Assembly: GCF_028882255.1 (NCBI RefSeq)
Contig: NZ_JARBUY010000001.1
Coordinates: 756,165 to 820,164 of the forward strand
Direction: 5' to 3'
Length of the DNA: 64,000 bases
Source: Maribacter polysaccharolyticus
Lineage (GTDB): Bacteria; Bacteroidota; Bacteroidia; Flavobacteriales; Flavobacteriaceae
The translations under genes were made by a program, and so were the position numbers. Of this stretch, positions 16,529 to 25,639 are shown piece after piece. The notes beneath the pieces were generated by a model. It was not told where the DNA came from. It made no database searches and saw only the letters and a program-made list of their open reading frames with translations. Within the stretch, counting starts at the first letter, position 1. Each line of letters starts with the position of its first letter.

Positions 16529-17605
16529 TTAATGTTCGCCATAGCCTACATCGTCCATTTTACCTTTAAATACACGGTATTGGACCACCATATAGACGAT
16601 AACCAAAACCAAAGCGATAAAAAACCAATTCATACCCACCGATAACCCATATTCATGGGCGGCCATATTAAATAGGGTCAATGACGGGTTCACCGTATTG
16701 GTTGAAGGTAATAATTTAGGGAAAATCGAAGCTACGGTCGATGCCAATCCCCCGAAAAGAAACAGGGAGGAAAACAAAAATCCCATTCCGTCCTTTTTGA
16801 ATGTCCTTACTTTGAACATACCGAACAACCCAATGAATGTAATTATCGGGAACAACCATAACATCGGATGCTCAAAAAAATTGTGAAAAGGGTTCGGTTC
16901 AATGATATGCCAACTCAATAAGGAAACAACGACCAAGGCAAGCAATACGAAATTCAGGACAAACACTACCTTTTTCAATTTACCATTTAGGCTGGAGTTG
17001 GTTTTGTATATGATCCAATTGGCCCCATGTATGGTCAATGCGACCACACTAACGACCCCTAGGAACAAAGTAAACCAATCGATTATGCCCAAATGTTCGG
17101 CTTGTGGACTGAATTCAGGATTCCACAATGGCAAAAAGAAATAATGGGCCTCTTGGGTAGATACACCATTTTCAACCATACCTAAATTAACACCTCGGAC
17201 CACATTCCCTAGGGCGACCCCAAAAAACAAGGCCAATAGCAAACTGGCTACTCCAAAAGCCCTATCCCATATCAATTCCCATAAAGCATTATGGACCTGT
17301 CCGCGTAACTCCAGACCAATAGCCCTAAAAATGAGCAACCATAAAATCATGATCAATGGCAAATAAAATCCACTGAAAGAGGAGGCATACAAGGTAGGAA
17401 ATGCAAAAAACAACACCCCACCTGCCGCGATCAGCCAAACCTCATTGGCATCCCAAAAAGGACCAATGGCACTGGTAATGGCCTTCTTGTCCTTTTCGGT
17501 TTTGGCAAAAAACAAGTGAATGATCCCTGCCCCAAAGTCATAGCCATCCAAAATAACATAGACGGCCAACATGGTCACTAAAACGATATACCAAAATAAT
17601 TCCAT
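16529..17605 (-). CDS. cydB: Cytochrome bd oxidase subunit II
   Basis: The 358-residue polytopic membrane protein has the CydB N-terminus YVILDGYDFGAGI (about 16-28) and eight to nine hydrophobic helices. With CydA it forms the bd-type quinol oxidase, which reduces O2 at high affinity and resists sulfide, NO and cyanide. It starts two bases after the cydA stop codon, so the subunits are translationally coupled. A small CydX-like subunit was not seen after the stop. Confidence 0.95.
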   Translation of the reverse strand: MELFWYIVLVTMLAVYVILDGYDFGAGIIHLFFAKTEKDKKAITSAIGPFWDANEVWLIAAGGVLFFAFPTLYASSFSGFYLPLIMILWLLIFRAIGLELRGQVHNALWELIWDRAFGVASLLLALFFGVALGNVVRGVNLGMVENGVSTQEAHYFFLPLWNPEFSPQAEHLGIIDWFTLFLGVVSVVALTIHGANWIIYKTNSSLNGKLKKVVFVLNFVLLALVVVSLLSWHIIEPNPFHNFFEHPMLWLFPIITFIGLFGMFKVRTFKKDGMGFLFSSLFLFGGLASTVASIFPKLLPSTNTVNPSLTLFNMAAHEYGLSVGMNWFFIALVLVIVYMVVQYRVFKGKMDDVGYGEH

Positions 17606-17607
17606 AA

Positions 17608-18951
17608 TTACTGTTTTATGATATGGGGTCCCTTATTGATTATTTTTCCGGCGAGCATTAGAAATAAGAGCCCCAGTAGCAAGTAAAGACCGATAAATCC
17701 TAGCAAAGTGAACAACGTATTCCCGGCCGACACCGTGGGGGAAGCCCCTTCAGTCGTACGCAACAGGTTGTAAACCAACCAAGGTTGCCTTCCCAATTCG
17801 GAAGTATACCACCCTGTGGTATTCGCGATATATGGAAATGGAAGCATAAACAACAATGACCACAATATCCATTTCGTTTTATATAATTTCTTTCGATATA
17901 ATTGAATGGCAGCCAAAAACATCAGTCCTATGAAAATGGTTCCCAACCCGACCATTATATGGTAGGAATAGTAGAGTCCGGGAACATTGGTCGGGTAATC
18001 CTTAGGGTCGAATTCGTTCAATCCCTTGATCTCGGCTTCCCAATCCTGATAGGTCAAAAAACTAAGGATATTGGGTACCGCGATTTTATTATCCAACTTT
18101 TTCTCCAACATATTGGGTTGTCCTATCAGCACGATTTCGGATCCCCCTTCGGCTGTCTCAAAAATACCTTCCATGGCAGCAAAAGTCACCGGCTGGTGTT
18201 TTACCACGTTCTTGGCAACCATATCCCCCGTTGGGAAGGCAACCAGAATACTGGATACAAGTCCGAAAATAACACCGGTCTTTACGAACAATTTACCAAA
18301 CTCACTATGCTTATTGTTCAAGATGTAAAAAGCCCCTATGGCAGCAACCACGAAAGATGAGGTAATGACCGAAGCCAATTGGTTGTGCAGGTAGGAGGGC
18401 CACAACCAGGGATTGGAGAACAGGGCGGAAAAATTATTAAGAACGAATTTCCCGTTTTCCATTATTTCATAACCCACCGGGAATTGCATCCAGGAATGTG
18501 TGGCTATAATCAGGAACCCACTGGCCCAAGAACCTAAAAAGACCAAAAAGCCCGATACAAAATGTAATTTATGTCCTAAAAGTTTTTCCCCAAAAAGGAA
18601 CAATCCCAAAAAAGAGGACTCCAAAAAGAAGGAGAACATTCCTTCCATGGCCAAGGTCTGCCCGATGATACCTCCGGTCAGCTCGGAAAACTTCGCCCAG
18701 TTGGTACCGAATTGAAACTCCATCGGAATTCCGGTAACCACGCCCATGGCAAAATTAAGGGCAAAGATCTTCATCCAGAATTTGGCAGCTTCGTTATACT
18801 TTTCCAGTTTGGACCGCAAGAACTTCCATTTGAAATAGACGATCATCAGGGAAAGTCCCATGGTCAATTGGGGAAAAAGATAGTGAAAGGTAATCGTGAA
18901 CGCAAATTGCATCCTATCATAAAAAAGCATGTCTTCCATTCCGGGGATCAT
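17608..18951 (-). CDS. cydA: Cytochrome bd oxidase subunit I
   Basis: This 447-residue CydA has the N-terminal heme-ligand region (RMQFAFTITFHYLFPQLTMG, His about 23), the signature GRQPWLVYNLLRT (about 391-403) and nine predicted helices. Its length is that of the short-Q-loop class. It binds hemes b558, b595 and d and oxidises menaquinol. It is the first gene of cydAB; a perfect GTAAC-N4-GTTAC palindrome is upstream. Confidence 0.95.
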   Translation of the reverse strand: MIPGMEDMLFYDRMQFAFTITFHYLFPQLTMGLSLMIVYFKWKFLRSKLEKYNEAAKFWMKIFALNFAMGVVTGIPMEFQFGTNWAKFSELTGGIIGQTLAMEGMFSFFLESSFLGLFLFGEKLLGHKLHFVSGFLVFLGSWASGFLIIATHSWMQFPVGYEIMENGKFVLNNFSALFSNPWLWPSYLHNQLASVITSSFVVAAIGAFYILNNKHSEFGKLFVKTGVIFGLVSSILVAFPTGDMVAKNVVKHQPVTFAAMEGIFETAEGGSEIVLIGQPNMLEKKLDNKIAVPNILSFLTYQDWEAEIKGLNEFDPKDYPTNVPGLYYSYHIMVGLGTIFIGLMFLAAIQLYRKKLYKTKWILWSLLFMLPFPYIANTTGWYTSELGRQPWLVYNLLRTTEGASPTVSAGNTLFTLLGFIGLYLLLGLLFLMLAGKIINKGPHIIKQ

Positions 18952-18997
18952 TAAAAAGGATTAGTGGTTTCATTCTCCATAGGATGATACCGATGGT

Positions 18998-19041
18998 TAA
19001 ATTTCCGATACTTGAAAAAGAATAACCGTAACCCTTGTTAC
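18998..19041 (-). promoter_or_regulatory. Crp/Fnr-like site upstream of cydAB
   Basis: GTAACCCTTGTTAC (19028-19041) is a perfect 5-4-5 palindrome. At the usual 29.5 bp spacing lies GAAATTTA (19005-18998), only a partial -7 box. A better octamer TAATTTTG (19056-19049) lies upstream of the palindrome; if that is the real promoter, the site would overlap +1 and act as an operator for repression. Confidence 0.5.
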
Positions 19042-19145
19042 ATTGGCGCAAAATTATAAAAAGTTACCCTAGATTATGTCCTCAAGCCTGTTAATTTGAA
19101 AATAACTTGGTAAATGCAGAAGATATCAAAACCTCAGGATAAAAG

Positions 19146-19173
19146 AAGCCCCGTGAAACAAATCACAGGGCTT
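19146..19173 (-). terminator. Terminator of the ric - DUF438 operon
   Basis: The stem AAGCCC-U-GUGA / UCAC-G-GGGCUU on the minus strand (a U-G pair that would be C-A on plus) is followed by CTTTTAT. It lies about 50 bases after the stop codon at 19223. Confidence 0.65.
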
Positions 19174-19222
19174 GGCATCATCGATAATAAATCCTATTTA
19201 AAACGAAACAAGGAATAAACAC

Positions 19223-20197
19223 TCAATCCCAATCCAATAATCTTTTTTGTCCTTCCAACTTTTGTATATCGGTAATGTCCTGCGACATTTCAATAACCCC
19301 TTTATAGTTTTTATCCGTATCGCGGATGGCAAAGTACCTGATATGTATGACCCTACCTTTAAAATTGAACCAAAATTCAGCGACATCTTTGGTGCCCGCC
19401 TTAAATTCATCGACAATTCTAAGCACCATATCAACACTCTTGGGGGGATGACAAAAACGCACTTCCCTTCCTATAATGCCTTTACTTCTAGCAAAAACCC
19501 GATCATCGCCCCTATTGTAAAAGATCACTTTATCGTTTTCATCTACATAAGTAATGTCCACGGGTAGAAAGCGCAACAATAAATTAACCTGTTCCGGGGT
19601 CATATAACCTTCATCATAATGAAAGGTGTTCTCCAAGGAAAATGATAAATCGCGTTTTTTGGTGTCCTTACTAGGATGTACATAGGTTTCTTCTACAATT
19701 GGATAAGGGGATGGCTTCTCCAACAACATCCAACCAATTTCCTCATCCCCTTGATAAAATTCCTTCCATTCATCCTCTGTCAACAATTCCATTGCCGTAG
19801 GGAATAAACGCATATCCTCAATACCCATCAATCGCTTTATCCCATCGATAAGGTACGGAAGGTTATCCACTATTTTTTTGGTATTCCTCTCAGCATTGTA
19901 TGTATTGATCAACCGAATTTGATCTCTTAAATTGTCATGAAAAGACCACATGCCCTGGCTTGGACCATTCCACCCGTGTTTCTCCAAGTAAGGGAATAAC
20001 TGATTTTCCTTACGTGCGAAACGTTTTTCTATAGTGGTAAGTTGATTGTAAATATTGAAGTACTTCTCAAAATCCGCTACGGGATCGGCTTCATAAATTT
20101 CCAATAACAGATCATTGATCAAGGCTCCTTCCTCGTAATAGACTTTTATGGGGTGCCCGTCGGGCAATGTTTCCACAGTGGGTAAAAATGAATTCAT
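19223..20197 (-). CDS. DUF438 / hemerythrin-like protein with C-terminal PAS domain
   Basis: In this 324-residue protein, residues about 20-170 form a hemerythrin-like helical bundle (KRFARKENQLFPYLEKHGW and FHDNLRDQIR supply Glu/His ligands typical of DUF438). Residues about 200-318 form a PAS domain (VDITYVDENDKVIFYNRGD ... YKGVIEMSQDITDIQ). There is no output kinase or HTH. It probably senses or repairs O2/NO damage in the cytosol. Its ATG overlaps the ric stop codon (TAATG), so translation is coupled. Confidence 0.85.
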   Translation of the reverse strand: MNSFLPTVETLPDGHPIKVYYEEGALINDLLLEIYEADPVADFEKYFNIYNQLTTIEKRFARKENQLFPYLEKHGWNGPSQGMWSFHDNLRDQIRLINTYNAERNTKKIVDNLPYLIDGIKRLMGIEDMRLFPTAMELLTEDEWKEFYQGDEEIGWMLLEKPSPYPIVEETYVHPSKDTKKRDLSFSLENTFHYDEGYMTPEQVNLLLRFLPVDITYVDENDKVIFYNRGDDRVFARSKGIIGREVRFCHPPKSVDMVLRIVDEFKAGTKDVAEFWFNFKGRVIHIRYFAIRDTDKNYKGVIEMSQDITDIQKLEGQKRLLDWD

Positions 20198-20907
20198 TAT
20201 TCGATGATTTTTAAAGATTTAGGTATTAAAACATGTTTTTCGAAGTGTATATACTTATGTACTTCAAAGTCTAATTGTTGTAGGTTTTGGTATAATGACC
20301 TATAGGAATTACAGGCGTCTTCCGGCACGGTATAGTTTGATGATAGGTTTGCTATTTTATTGAACAGATCCACAAGCGGACTTTTTTCAGCAGTAATCAC
20401 GTCTATTGCACCCCTTAGTGTTTCCATCTGTTTAAAAGTAATTTCGGCACTGGGATTATCCAGACTCAATATATCGTCGATTGCCGGAAAAAAGCGATCC
20501 AAAGTACTTGCAATCGTCCTATCGGTCTGTTTTCCCGCCTCCTGAAGAAGTTCGTTTATGGTGATTACCTCACTATGGTTTTCACCATGGACATTGGCAA
20601 CTTTGGAAGCCAATGGTAGTATTTCCTTAAAACTCCGTTCAATAGTTGGGTGGTATTCGGTTTTTGCCAACTGCATTAAAGAACCGAGGTCATGATCGGT
20701 TAAGCTGGGCATACCGACGATTTTATTGTTCAGCGACTCAATCTCGTGCTTTAAGGTCTCAAAGGCTATGCCTTTTTCCTTACATGCAGTTTCCAAGGTC
20801 ACTCCTCCCCCACAGCAAAAATCTATTTTATATTTACTGAAAATATGGTCTGAACCCAATTTTTTGGAAACCACTTCGGCAACTGTATTTTCCTTTACTA
20901 TCCCCAT
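20197..20907 (-). CDS. ric: Iron-sulfur cluster repair di-iron protein (RIC/YtfE/ScdA)
   Basis: The 236-residue protein has the N-terminal ScdA_N segment (IFSKYKIDFCCGGGVTLETAC, about 23-43, with the CCGGG motif) and a C-terminal hemerythrin-like bundle with spaced His/Glu. The family repairs Fe-S clusters damaged by NO and peroxide. It is first in a two-gene operon with the DUF438-PAS gene. The promoter is divergent from the copper-receptor operon and shares one Fnr-like box with it. Confidence 0.92.
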   Translation of the reverse strand: MGIVKENTVAEVVSKKLGSDHIFSKYKIDFCCGGGVTLETACKEKGIAFETLKHEIESLNNKIVGMPSLTDHDLGSLMQLAKTEYHPTIERSFKEILPLASKVANVHGENHSEVITINELLQEAGKQTDRTIASTLDRFFPAIDDILSLDNPSAEITFKQMETLRGAIDVITAEKSPLVDLFNKIANLSSNYTVPEDACNSYRSLYQNLQQLDFEVHKYIHFEKHVLIPKSLKIIE

Positions 20908-20962
20908 AATATGTACAATGATATTCCCTATTTAAGATTAAAAGATATTATTATCTTGTTTA

Positions 20963-21035
20963 CAAAAGTAAAAGTCTGTACAAACCTGAATTATGATAAA
21001 AATCAGTTTATGAAGAAAAAGTTGCATTAACTTTG
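20963..21035. promoter_or_regulatory. Divergent promoter pair sharing one Fnr-like box
   Basis: ATGATAAAAATCAG (20993-21006) is centred at 20999.5. To the left, minus-strand TACTTTTG (20970-20963) is a perfect TAnnTTTG at 29.5 bp; to the right, plus-strand TAACTTTG (21028-21035) is also perfect, at 28.5 bp. Both promoters would therefore have the box near -41.5. Starts are predicted near 20957 (ric) and 21041 (copper-receptor operon). A second palindrome TTTAC-AAAA-GTAAA (20959-20972) overlaps the ric -7 box. Confidence 0.65.
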
Positions 21036-21039
21036 TATT

Positions 21040-21417
21040 GTGAGCAATCATCCGAGAACCATAACGACTTTTTTCTTGGTTTTAACCCTCGCCAGTAGTT
21101 TAAAAGTTGCCGGCACCCTTAGCTATTATGCCTTGTTCACCGATGATTTCATCGACCGATATTGTGTAAACAAAGAACGTCCTGAGTTACACTGCGATGG
21201 CAAGTGTTATTTGGCCAAAATGCTTTTACAGGAGTCCAACGATGATCATCCGCCAATAAATATTGAGCTTTTAAAGAATGAGACGATTCTATTTTTGGAA
21301 AAAAGCCCTGCCTTTGAGATTATCAGCAACCAAGGATCTGCCATTGCCAATTATCAGTACAATGATCGTTACGAATACTGCTACCTAAAAGAAGTTACCC
21401 ACCCACCCCGTTTATAA
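21040..21417 (+). CDS. Small exported Cys/His protein before the copper-type receptor
   Basis: This predicted 125-residue protein has an N-terminal hydrophobic helix (about 9-30) and a conserved-looking core CVNKERPELHCDGKCYLAK with three Cys and a His, then CYLKEV near the C-terminus. A metal-binding role, perhaps for copper, is plausible from these residues and from the OprC-like receptor 83 bases downstream. No ATG is available before residue 65; GTG at 21040 keeps the hydrophobic segment. The -7 box ends only five bases upstream, so the mRNA may be leaderless. Confidence 0.6.
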   Translation: MSNHPRTITTFFLVLTLASSLKVAGTLSYYALFTDDFIDRYCVNKERPELHCDGKCYLAKMLLQESNDDHPPINIELLKNETILFLEKSPAFEIISNQGSAIANYQYNDRYEYCYLKEVTHPPRL

Positions 21418-21500
21418 CATACATTGCTTTTTATGCTGAACGATACGATCCACCGTATCCTATTTCGGCTTTATCTAAACTTTAATTAAAAGAATCAACA

Positions 21501-23777
21501 ATGAATGTTAAACATTTAATGGTGATTACTTGTACCTTGTTAGGTCACGCAATCAGTGCCCAAAACTTCAAGGGGCAGGTATTCTCCCAAAAAGATCATA
21601 CACCCGTACAGGAAGTACATATAACTTTGAACGACAAAGCCATTGGCTATACCGATGTAGAAGGATATTTTCATATCACCGTTCCTGAAAAAGGGGCTGA
21701 ATTAACCATATCCCATCTGGGATTTCATCCGATTAAAAAATTCATAACCCCACAGGAGAAGGTGGACTATTTCTATCTAAAAGAAGCTCCCCTTCAAATT
21801 TCCGGAGTGATCGTGAGTGGTGATTCCAAACTGGATCCCGTATTTGCCCTGGAAACCAATGATTATGTAAAGAAAATAGTACAGCCAAGAAATGTAGCCG
21901 ATCTCTTTAATGGCATAAACGGATTTGCTTTGATAAAAAGGGGCAATTATGCCAATGACCCTAGTTTTAGGGCTTCCCAATACGAACAATTGAATGTTCA
22001 GTTTGATGGGGGCACCAAAGCCATGCATGCCTGTCCCAATAGGATGGATCCCATTACCACCCATGTCATCCCAGAGGAAATCGATAGGATAGAAATCATT
22101 AAAGGCCCTTATACGGTTCGCAACGGTGCCACCTTCGCAGGTATCGTGAACATGGTAGCCCATTTGCCCGATGCCAGTGATTATGGCTTACATGGCAGTA
22201 TACAAAGTGGTTACGAGAGTAACGGGGGCTCTTTGGTCTCCATGGCCCGGTTGCAACAAGCCACCGAAAAATATGACGTAACGGGAAATGTCGGCTTTCG
22301 GGATTTCGGCAATTACGAAGATGGGGACGGCACTGAGATCCCTTCGTCTTTCCGAAGTTTGGATTACGGACTTAAAGTGGGGTACAATTTCACCCCGAAC
22401 CAACGTTTACAAGCCCACTGGCGACAATCTTTCGGCAGGGACGTTCTTCATGCCGGTCTACCCATGGATACCGATCTCGATGATAGCAGCATTCTGTCAT
22501 TGGATTATAAACTATCCGGTTTGAACGGTACCCTTCAGAATATTGAAACCAAACTATATTATAGTTATGTAGACCATATCATGAGCAATACCAACAGGCC
22601 CAGCTATATGATGACCCATGCAACATCGGAAATCAATGCCACAACAGCAGGGGGCAAAATCGAATTTAAACTGAAACCCAGTGAAAAATCGATACTCTAC
22701 ACCGGCCTGGATGCCATGTATGTCGCCAGGGATGGGGACCGAACCCGCATCGTACAAAGCTCAATGACGGAATTCGAGGATAAGATTTGGCAGGACTCCT
22801 ACATCAACGATTTGGGACTTTTTGTTGAGGGAAAACAACCCCTAACGGAACACACCATCCTTACCGCAGGTTTGCGGTATGACCTGGTCACTTCGGAAAT
22901 AAAGGATCCTGAAGATGACTTTGCAGCAATGTACCCCGATTTGGACAAACGAAACGAACATAACATAAGCGGTACCTTATCTTTGAAATACGTTCCTAGT
23001 AACCGGTTTACCATGGAACTTGCCTATGGACGAGGGGTTCGTTCCGCCAATATGATCGAAAGGGTAATCAATCATTTTACCGTTGGTCAAGACTCCTATG
23101 AATATATCGGCAACCCCAATTTGGATGCAGAGGTCAACAATCAATTCGAAATCGGGTTTTCGGGTAGACTACCCTTCTCCGATCAGACCAATGATCGTTT
23201 TAATTATAGCAGCTCATTCTACTACTCTTTTTATGACCATTATATCGTGGCCGTGATCGATGAAACCCTGACCCGTAAGTACATGCCCACTTCCGAGCCC
23301 ATCAATCCCAAGGTTTTCAGGAATTTGGACAAGGCCTATAAGACCGGATTTGAAATTTCGGCTGGAATCGACTTTTTCAATGATTTTAATTTTACAACGG
23401 AGTTGGCCTATGTCTATGCCAAGAACAAGGATTTGAACGAATCGCTCCCCTTGGTACCCCCCTTGACCACCAGTCTTAAATTGGGGTACGAAGTAGAACG
23501 TTTTTGGGTAAATGCAAACTATAGGATTACGTCGGAACAGGATAACATCGCCGCCTCTTTTGGAGAAACGGTTACCCCTGGCTATGAGGTCATGGACCTT
23601 CGTCTGGGTATAGTACCTTTAAAGAACTTGACTTTGGGTGTAGCGGCGCTCAATGTTTTTGACGTGACGTATCATAACCATTTGAACTTTTCATTCAATA
23701 ATCAGGAAGATTTTTCACAAATTCCGATCAACGACCCGGGTCGTAATCTTTCGGCCTTTGTGCAGTACCGATTTTAA
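21501..23777 (+). CDS. TonB-dependent outer-membrane copper receptor, OprC/NosA-like
   Basis: The 758-residue protein has a signal peptide (about 1-20), a carboxypeptidase-like CNA/CarboxypepD_reg domain (about 22-95), a plug (about 105-230) and a 22-strand barrel ending in FVQYRF. The plug contains MHACPNRMDP with Cys 178 and Met 182 (CxxxM). A barrel segment has VDHIM with His 359 and Met 361 (HxM). OprC of Pseudomonas uses CxxxM plus HxM about 180 residues apart to bind copper, and the spacing here is 181. This supports copper import rather than siderophore uptake. It is cotranscribed with the small Cys/His protein. Confidence 0.85.
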   Translation: MNVKHLMVITCTLLGHAISAQNFKGQVFSQKDHTPVQEVHITLNDKAIGYTDVEGYFHITVPEKGAELTISHLGFHPIKKFITPQEKVDYFYLKEAPLQISGVIVSGDSKLDPVFALETNDYVKKIVQPRNVADLFNGINGFALIKRGNYANDPSFRASQYEQLNVQFDGGTKAMHACPNRMDPITTHVIPEEIDRIEIIKGPYTVRNGATFAGIVNMVAHLPDASDYGLHGSIQSGYESNGGSLVSMARLQQATEKYDVTGNVGFRDFGNYEDGDGTEIPSSFRSLDYGLKVGYNFTPNQRLQAHWRQSFGRDVLHAGLPMDTDLDDSSILSLDYKLSGLNGTLQNIETKLYYSYVDHIMSNTNRPSYMMTHATSEINATTAGGKIEFKLKPSEKSILYTGLDAMYVARDGDRTRIVQSSMTEFEDKIWQDSYINDLGLFVEGKQPLTEHTILTAGLRYDLVTSEIKDPEDDFAAMYPDLDKRNEHNISGTLSLKYVPSNRFTMELAYGRGVRSANMIERVINHFTVGQDSYEYIGNPNLDAEVNNQFEIGFSGRLPFSDQTNDRFNYSSSFYYSFYDHYIVAVIDETLTRKYMPTSEPINPKVFRNLDKAYKTGFEISAGIDFFNDFNFTTELAYVYAKNKDLNESLPLVPPLTTSLKLGYEVERFWVNANYRITSEQDNIAASFGETVTPGYEVMDLRLGIVPLKNLTLGVAALNVFDVTYHNHLNFSFNNQEDFSQIPINDPGRNLSAFVQYRF

Positions 23778-23782
23778 AAAAT

Positions 23783-23814
23783 GGAAACGGGGGCCAATGC
23801 CCCCGTTTCCTTTA
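23783..23814. terminator. Bidirectional terminator between receptor and FadL genes
   Basis: A perfect 12-bp GC-rich stem (GGAAACGGGGGC / GCCCCCGTTTCC, loop CAAT) sits between convergent genes, with TTTA on one side and A-rich sequence on the other. Confidence 0.85.
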
Positions 23815-23844
23815 TCCTAATTTAAAGGGATCCTTAAAACTATT

Positions 23845-25155
23845 TTATTTGGCAAACGTATAACTCAAACCTATCTGGATCATAGACGTTGTCATATCAT
23901 AAGACACGGATGACCCTGAAATGGCCCCATAAGGATTACTTGATGATATCATCATTGGACTTAATAATTCCCCTTCTGTTTCACCATTGCTATCCCCATA
24001 ATGGTACACAGCATCAAAATTCCATTTGTCACTTATTTCATAACTGAATCCAAATTGATAGGCATTTTTGATTATTGCAGTAGCGGGAATATTAAAAAAC
24101 GCCACTTCTTCCGGTATAGGGTTCGAACTATAGGTATAGCCAAAACGCAATGGCAGTTTGTTTATTCCCTTGTATTGAAGTCCGACCGATAAAATGGAGA
24201 TATTCTCCCATCCAAAACCGGCAACCGATGCTGTTTGTGTCCATCCAGTTTCAGAAAAACCGTCGGTATTTTCATAATCCACCCTTCTAAAATCAACAGC
24301 TAAATCAACATCCCCTGTTGAATATCCAAAACCAAGGGATAAAATCGCCGGATAATCCATTTGAAAATTATTATTGGAAGTACTACCGTCTAAATACGTA
24401 TTATCGAACTCAAACTCCCCAAATTTTTGGATTGTTTTATACGAGGCTCCCAATTTTAATCCGAGACCGGAATCATAGAATACCCCAAACTGGGCCCCAA
24501 AACCAATGGCTGAAGCTTTATCCGTGTTTGGATATCCGGCCGTAGTTGGGCTTGCAGTTGGGTTAGGCGCCAATTCCAATGCCGCATAATCCAAGTTCGG
24601 CTGGATCCCGATAGAAATCTTATCCGTGAGCTCATACGCATAGGATAAACCTACCTGTAATAACATATAATCGGATTCTATACGACCAAAACCACCCATA
24701 CTTTGTGGCATATTGATAGGGTTGGTCGTACTCTCGGGAAATGTTACCCCAAAACCACTGATTCCAAAGGCAGAGGCCCCAAAGGTGTGTTTACTTCCCT
24801 CCTTGCCCCAGACCATGGCCAAGGCAGGCATAGGGGATACACCGCGATCATCTTCAGTGGTACCACTATAAAAATTCCCTGTTTGTTGTCCACTAGTATC
24901 AAACTCCGGTACAGTGGAATAAAGTTGGGGAGAAGAAAAGAACAACCCTAAATCAAACTTGATGATTTTATCATCAAAGGTTGCCATAGCGGCAGGATTC
25001 CATTGAATGGCTCCTGAAATATCCAAGGGTTGGGCCGTAGCCGCACCTCCCATAGACATATTAACAGCTCCCACGCCCTGCATGATATGACCCGACTGGG
25101 CCATTACGGCAGAAACAAAGAACAAGAAAAAGCAATTAACGATTGAATGTTTCAT
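23845..25155 (-). CDS. OmpP1/FadL-family outer-membrane transporter
   Basis: The 436-residue barrel has a signal peptide (to about residue 19, ending VMAQ) and the FadL N-terminal hatch sequence SGHIMQGVGAVNMSMGGAATA, then PAAMATFDD and many aromatic beta-strands, ending IQIGLSYTFAK. The family moves hydrophobic molecules (fatty acids, aromatics) across the outer membrane. It is monocistronic, with an Fnr-like palindrome and -7-like box upstream, so it may be part of the redox regulon. Confidence 0.88.
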   Translation of the reverse strand: MKHSIVNCFFLFFVSAVMAQSGHIMQGVGAVNMSMGGAATAQPLDISGAIQWNPAAMATFDDKIIKFDLGLFFSSPQLYSTVPEFDTSGQQTGNFYSGTTEDDRGVSPMPALAMVWGKEGSKHTFGASAFGISGFGVTFPESTTNPINMPQSMGGFGRIESDYMLLQVGLSYAYELTDKISIGIQPNLDYAALELAPNPTASPTTAGYPNTDKASAIGFGAQFGVFYDSGLGLKLGASYKTIQKFGEFEFDNTYLDGSTSNNNFQMDYPAILSLGFGYSTGDVDLAVDFRRVDYENTDGFSETGWTQTASVAGFGWENISILSVGLQYKGINKLPLRFGYTYSSNPIPEEVAFFNIPATAIIKNAYQFGFSYEISDKWNFDAVYHYGDSNGETEGELLSPMMISSSNPYGAISGSSVSYDMTTSMIQIGLSYTFAK

Positions 25156-25253
25156 AGAAGTTAGTTATTTAGTGTACCGACCAATGGCAATGGCACTCCA
25201 CGTCATGGATTGCTGTCCATCATCACCGGTCGATGGTTCAGTGATATATGGAT

Positions 25254-25297
25254 TAAATTTAAAAAACACAACCCTCTGAATTGATGACATTTATCAT
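25254..25297 (-). promoter_or_regulatory. Promoter of the FadL gene with Fnr-like palindrome
   Basis: ATGACATTTATCAT (25284-25297) is centred 29.5 bp from the first base of TAAATTTA (25261-25254, minus strand), which lacks only the final G of TAnnTTTG. The implied leader is about 93 bases. Confidence 0.55.
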
Positions 25298-25407
25298 AGA
25301 CCTGAATTTCAGGCAATCAATCCCCCGAATAGCCTTATTTTAATGGTATTCCGGGAATCGCTAATAAATGATTTTGGGTTCAGGAGATCGGCAAGTAGAA
25401 CATTTTT

Positions 25408-25421
25408 GTAACAATTGTTAC
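25408..25421. promoter_or_regulatory. Perfect Crp/Fnr-like palindrome in the fadL-sorA gap
   Basis: GTAACAATTGTTAC, extended by T and A runs on both sides, is the most symmetrical site in the window. No -7 box lies at the usual distance on either strand, so it may be an accessory or repressor site for the flanking genes. The gap 25156-25639 otherwise contains only the two neighbouring sites. Confidence 0.5.
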
Positions 25422-25570
25422 AAAAAATATCGCCATATTACAGCCCAAAATCCTGGTTTGGGGTATCGGGCCGTAACCGAATCTAAATGTCTAACCTTTG
25501 GGTATGGTTTTAGGTCAATGAGGTAGGTCATAACATAAAATTTATCAACTAGTTACATTTGATTTCCTGT

Positions 25571-25584
25571 GTAACTTTTGTTAC
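25571..25584 (+). promoter_or_regulatory. Crp/Fnr-like site upstream of the sulfite dehydrogenase
   Basis: GTAACTTTTGTTAC has perfect half-sites, 62 bp before the start codon. The nearest -7-like octamer TATCTTAA (25608-25615, 30.5 bp) is a weak match, so direct activation is less certain here. A further half-site GTTAC lies at 25552. Confidence 0.5.
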
Positions 25585-25639
25585 AGAGTTTGGCCTTAAA
25601 ATATACGTATCTTAAAACACAGAAATTTCAATTCATGCG

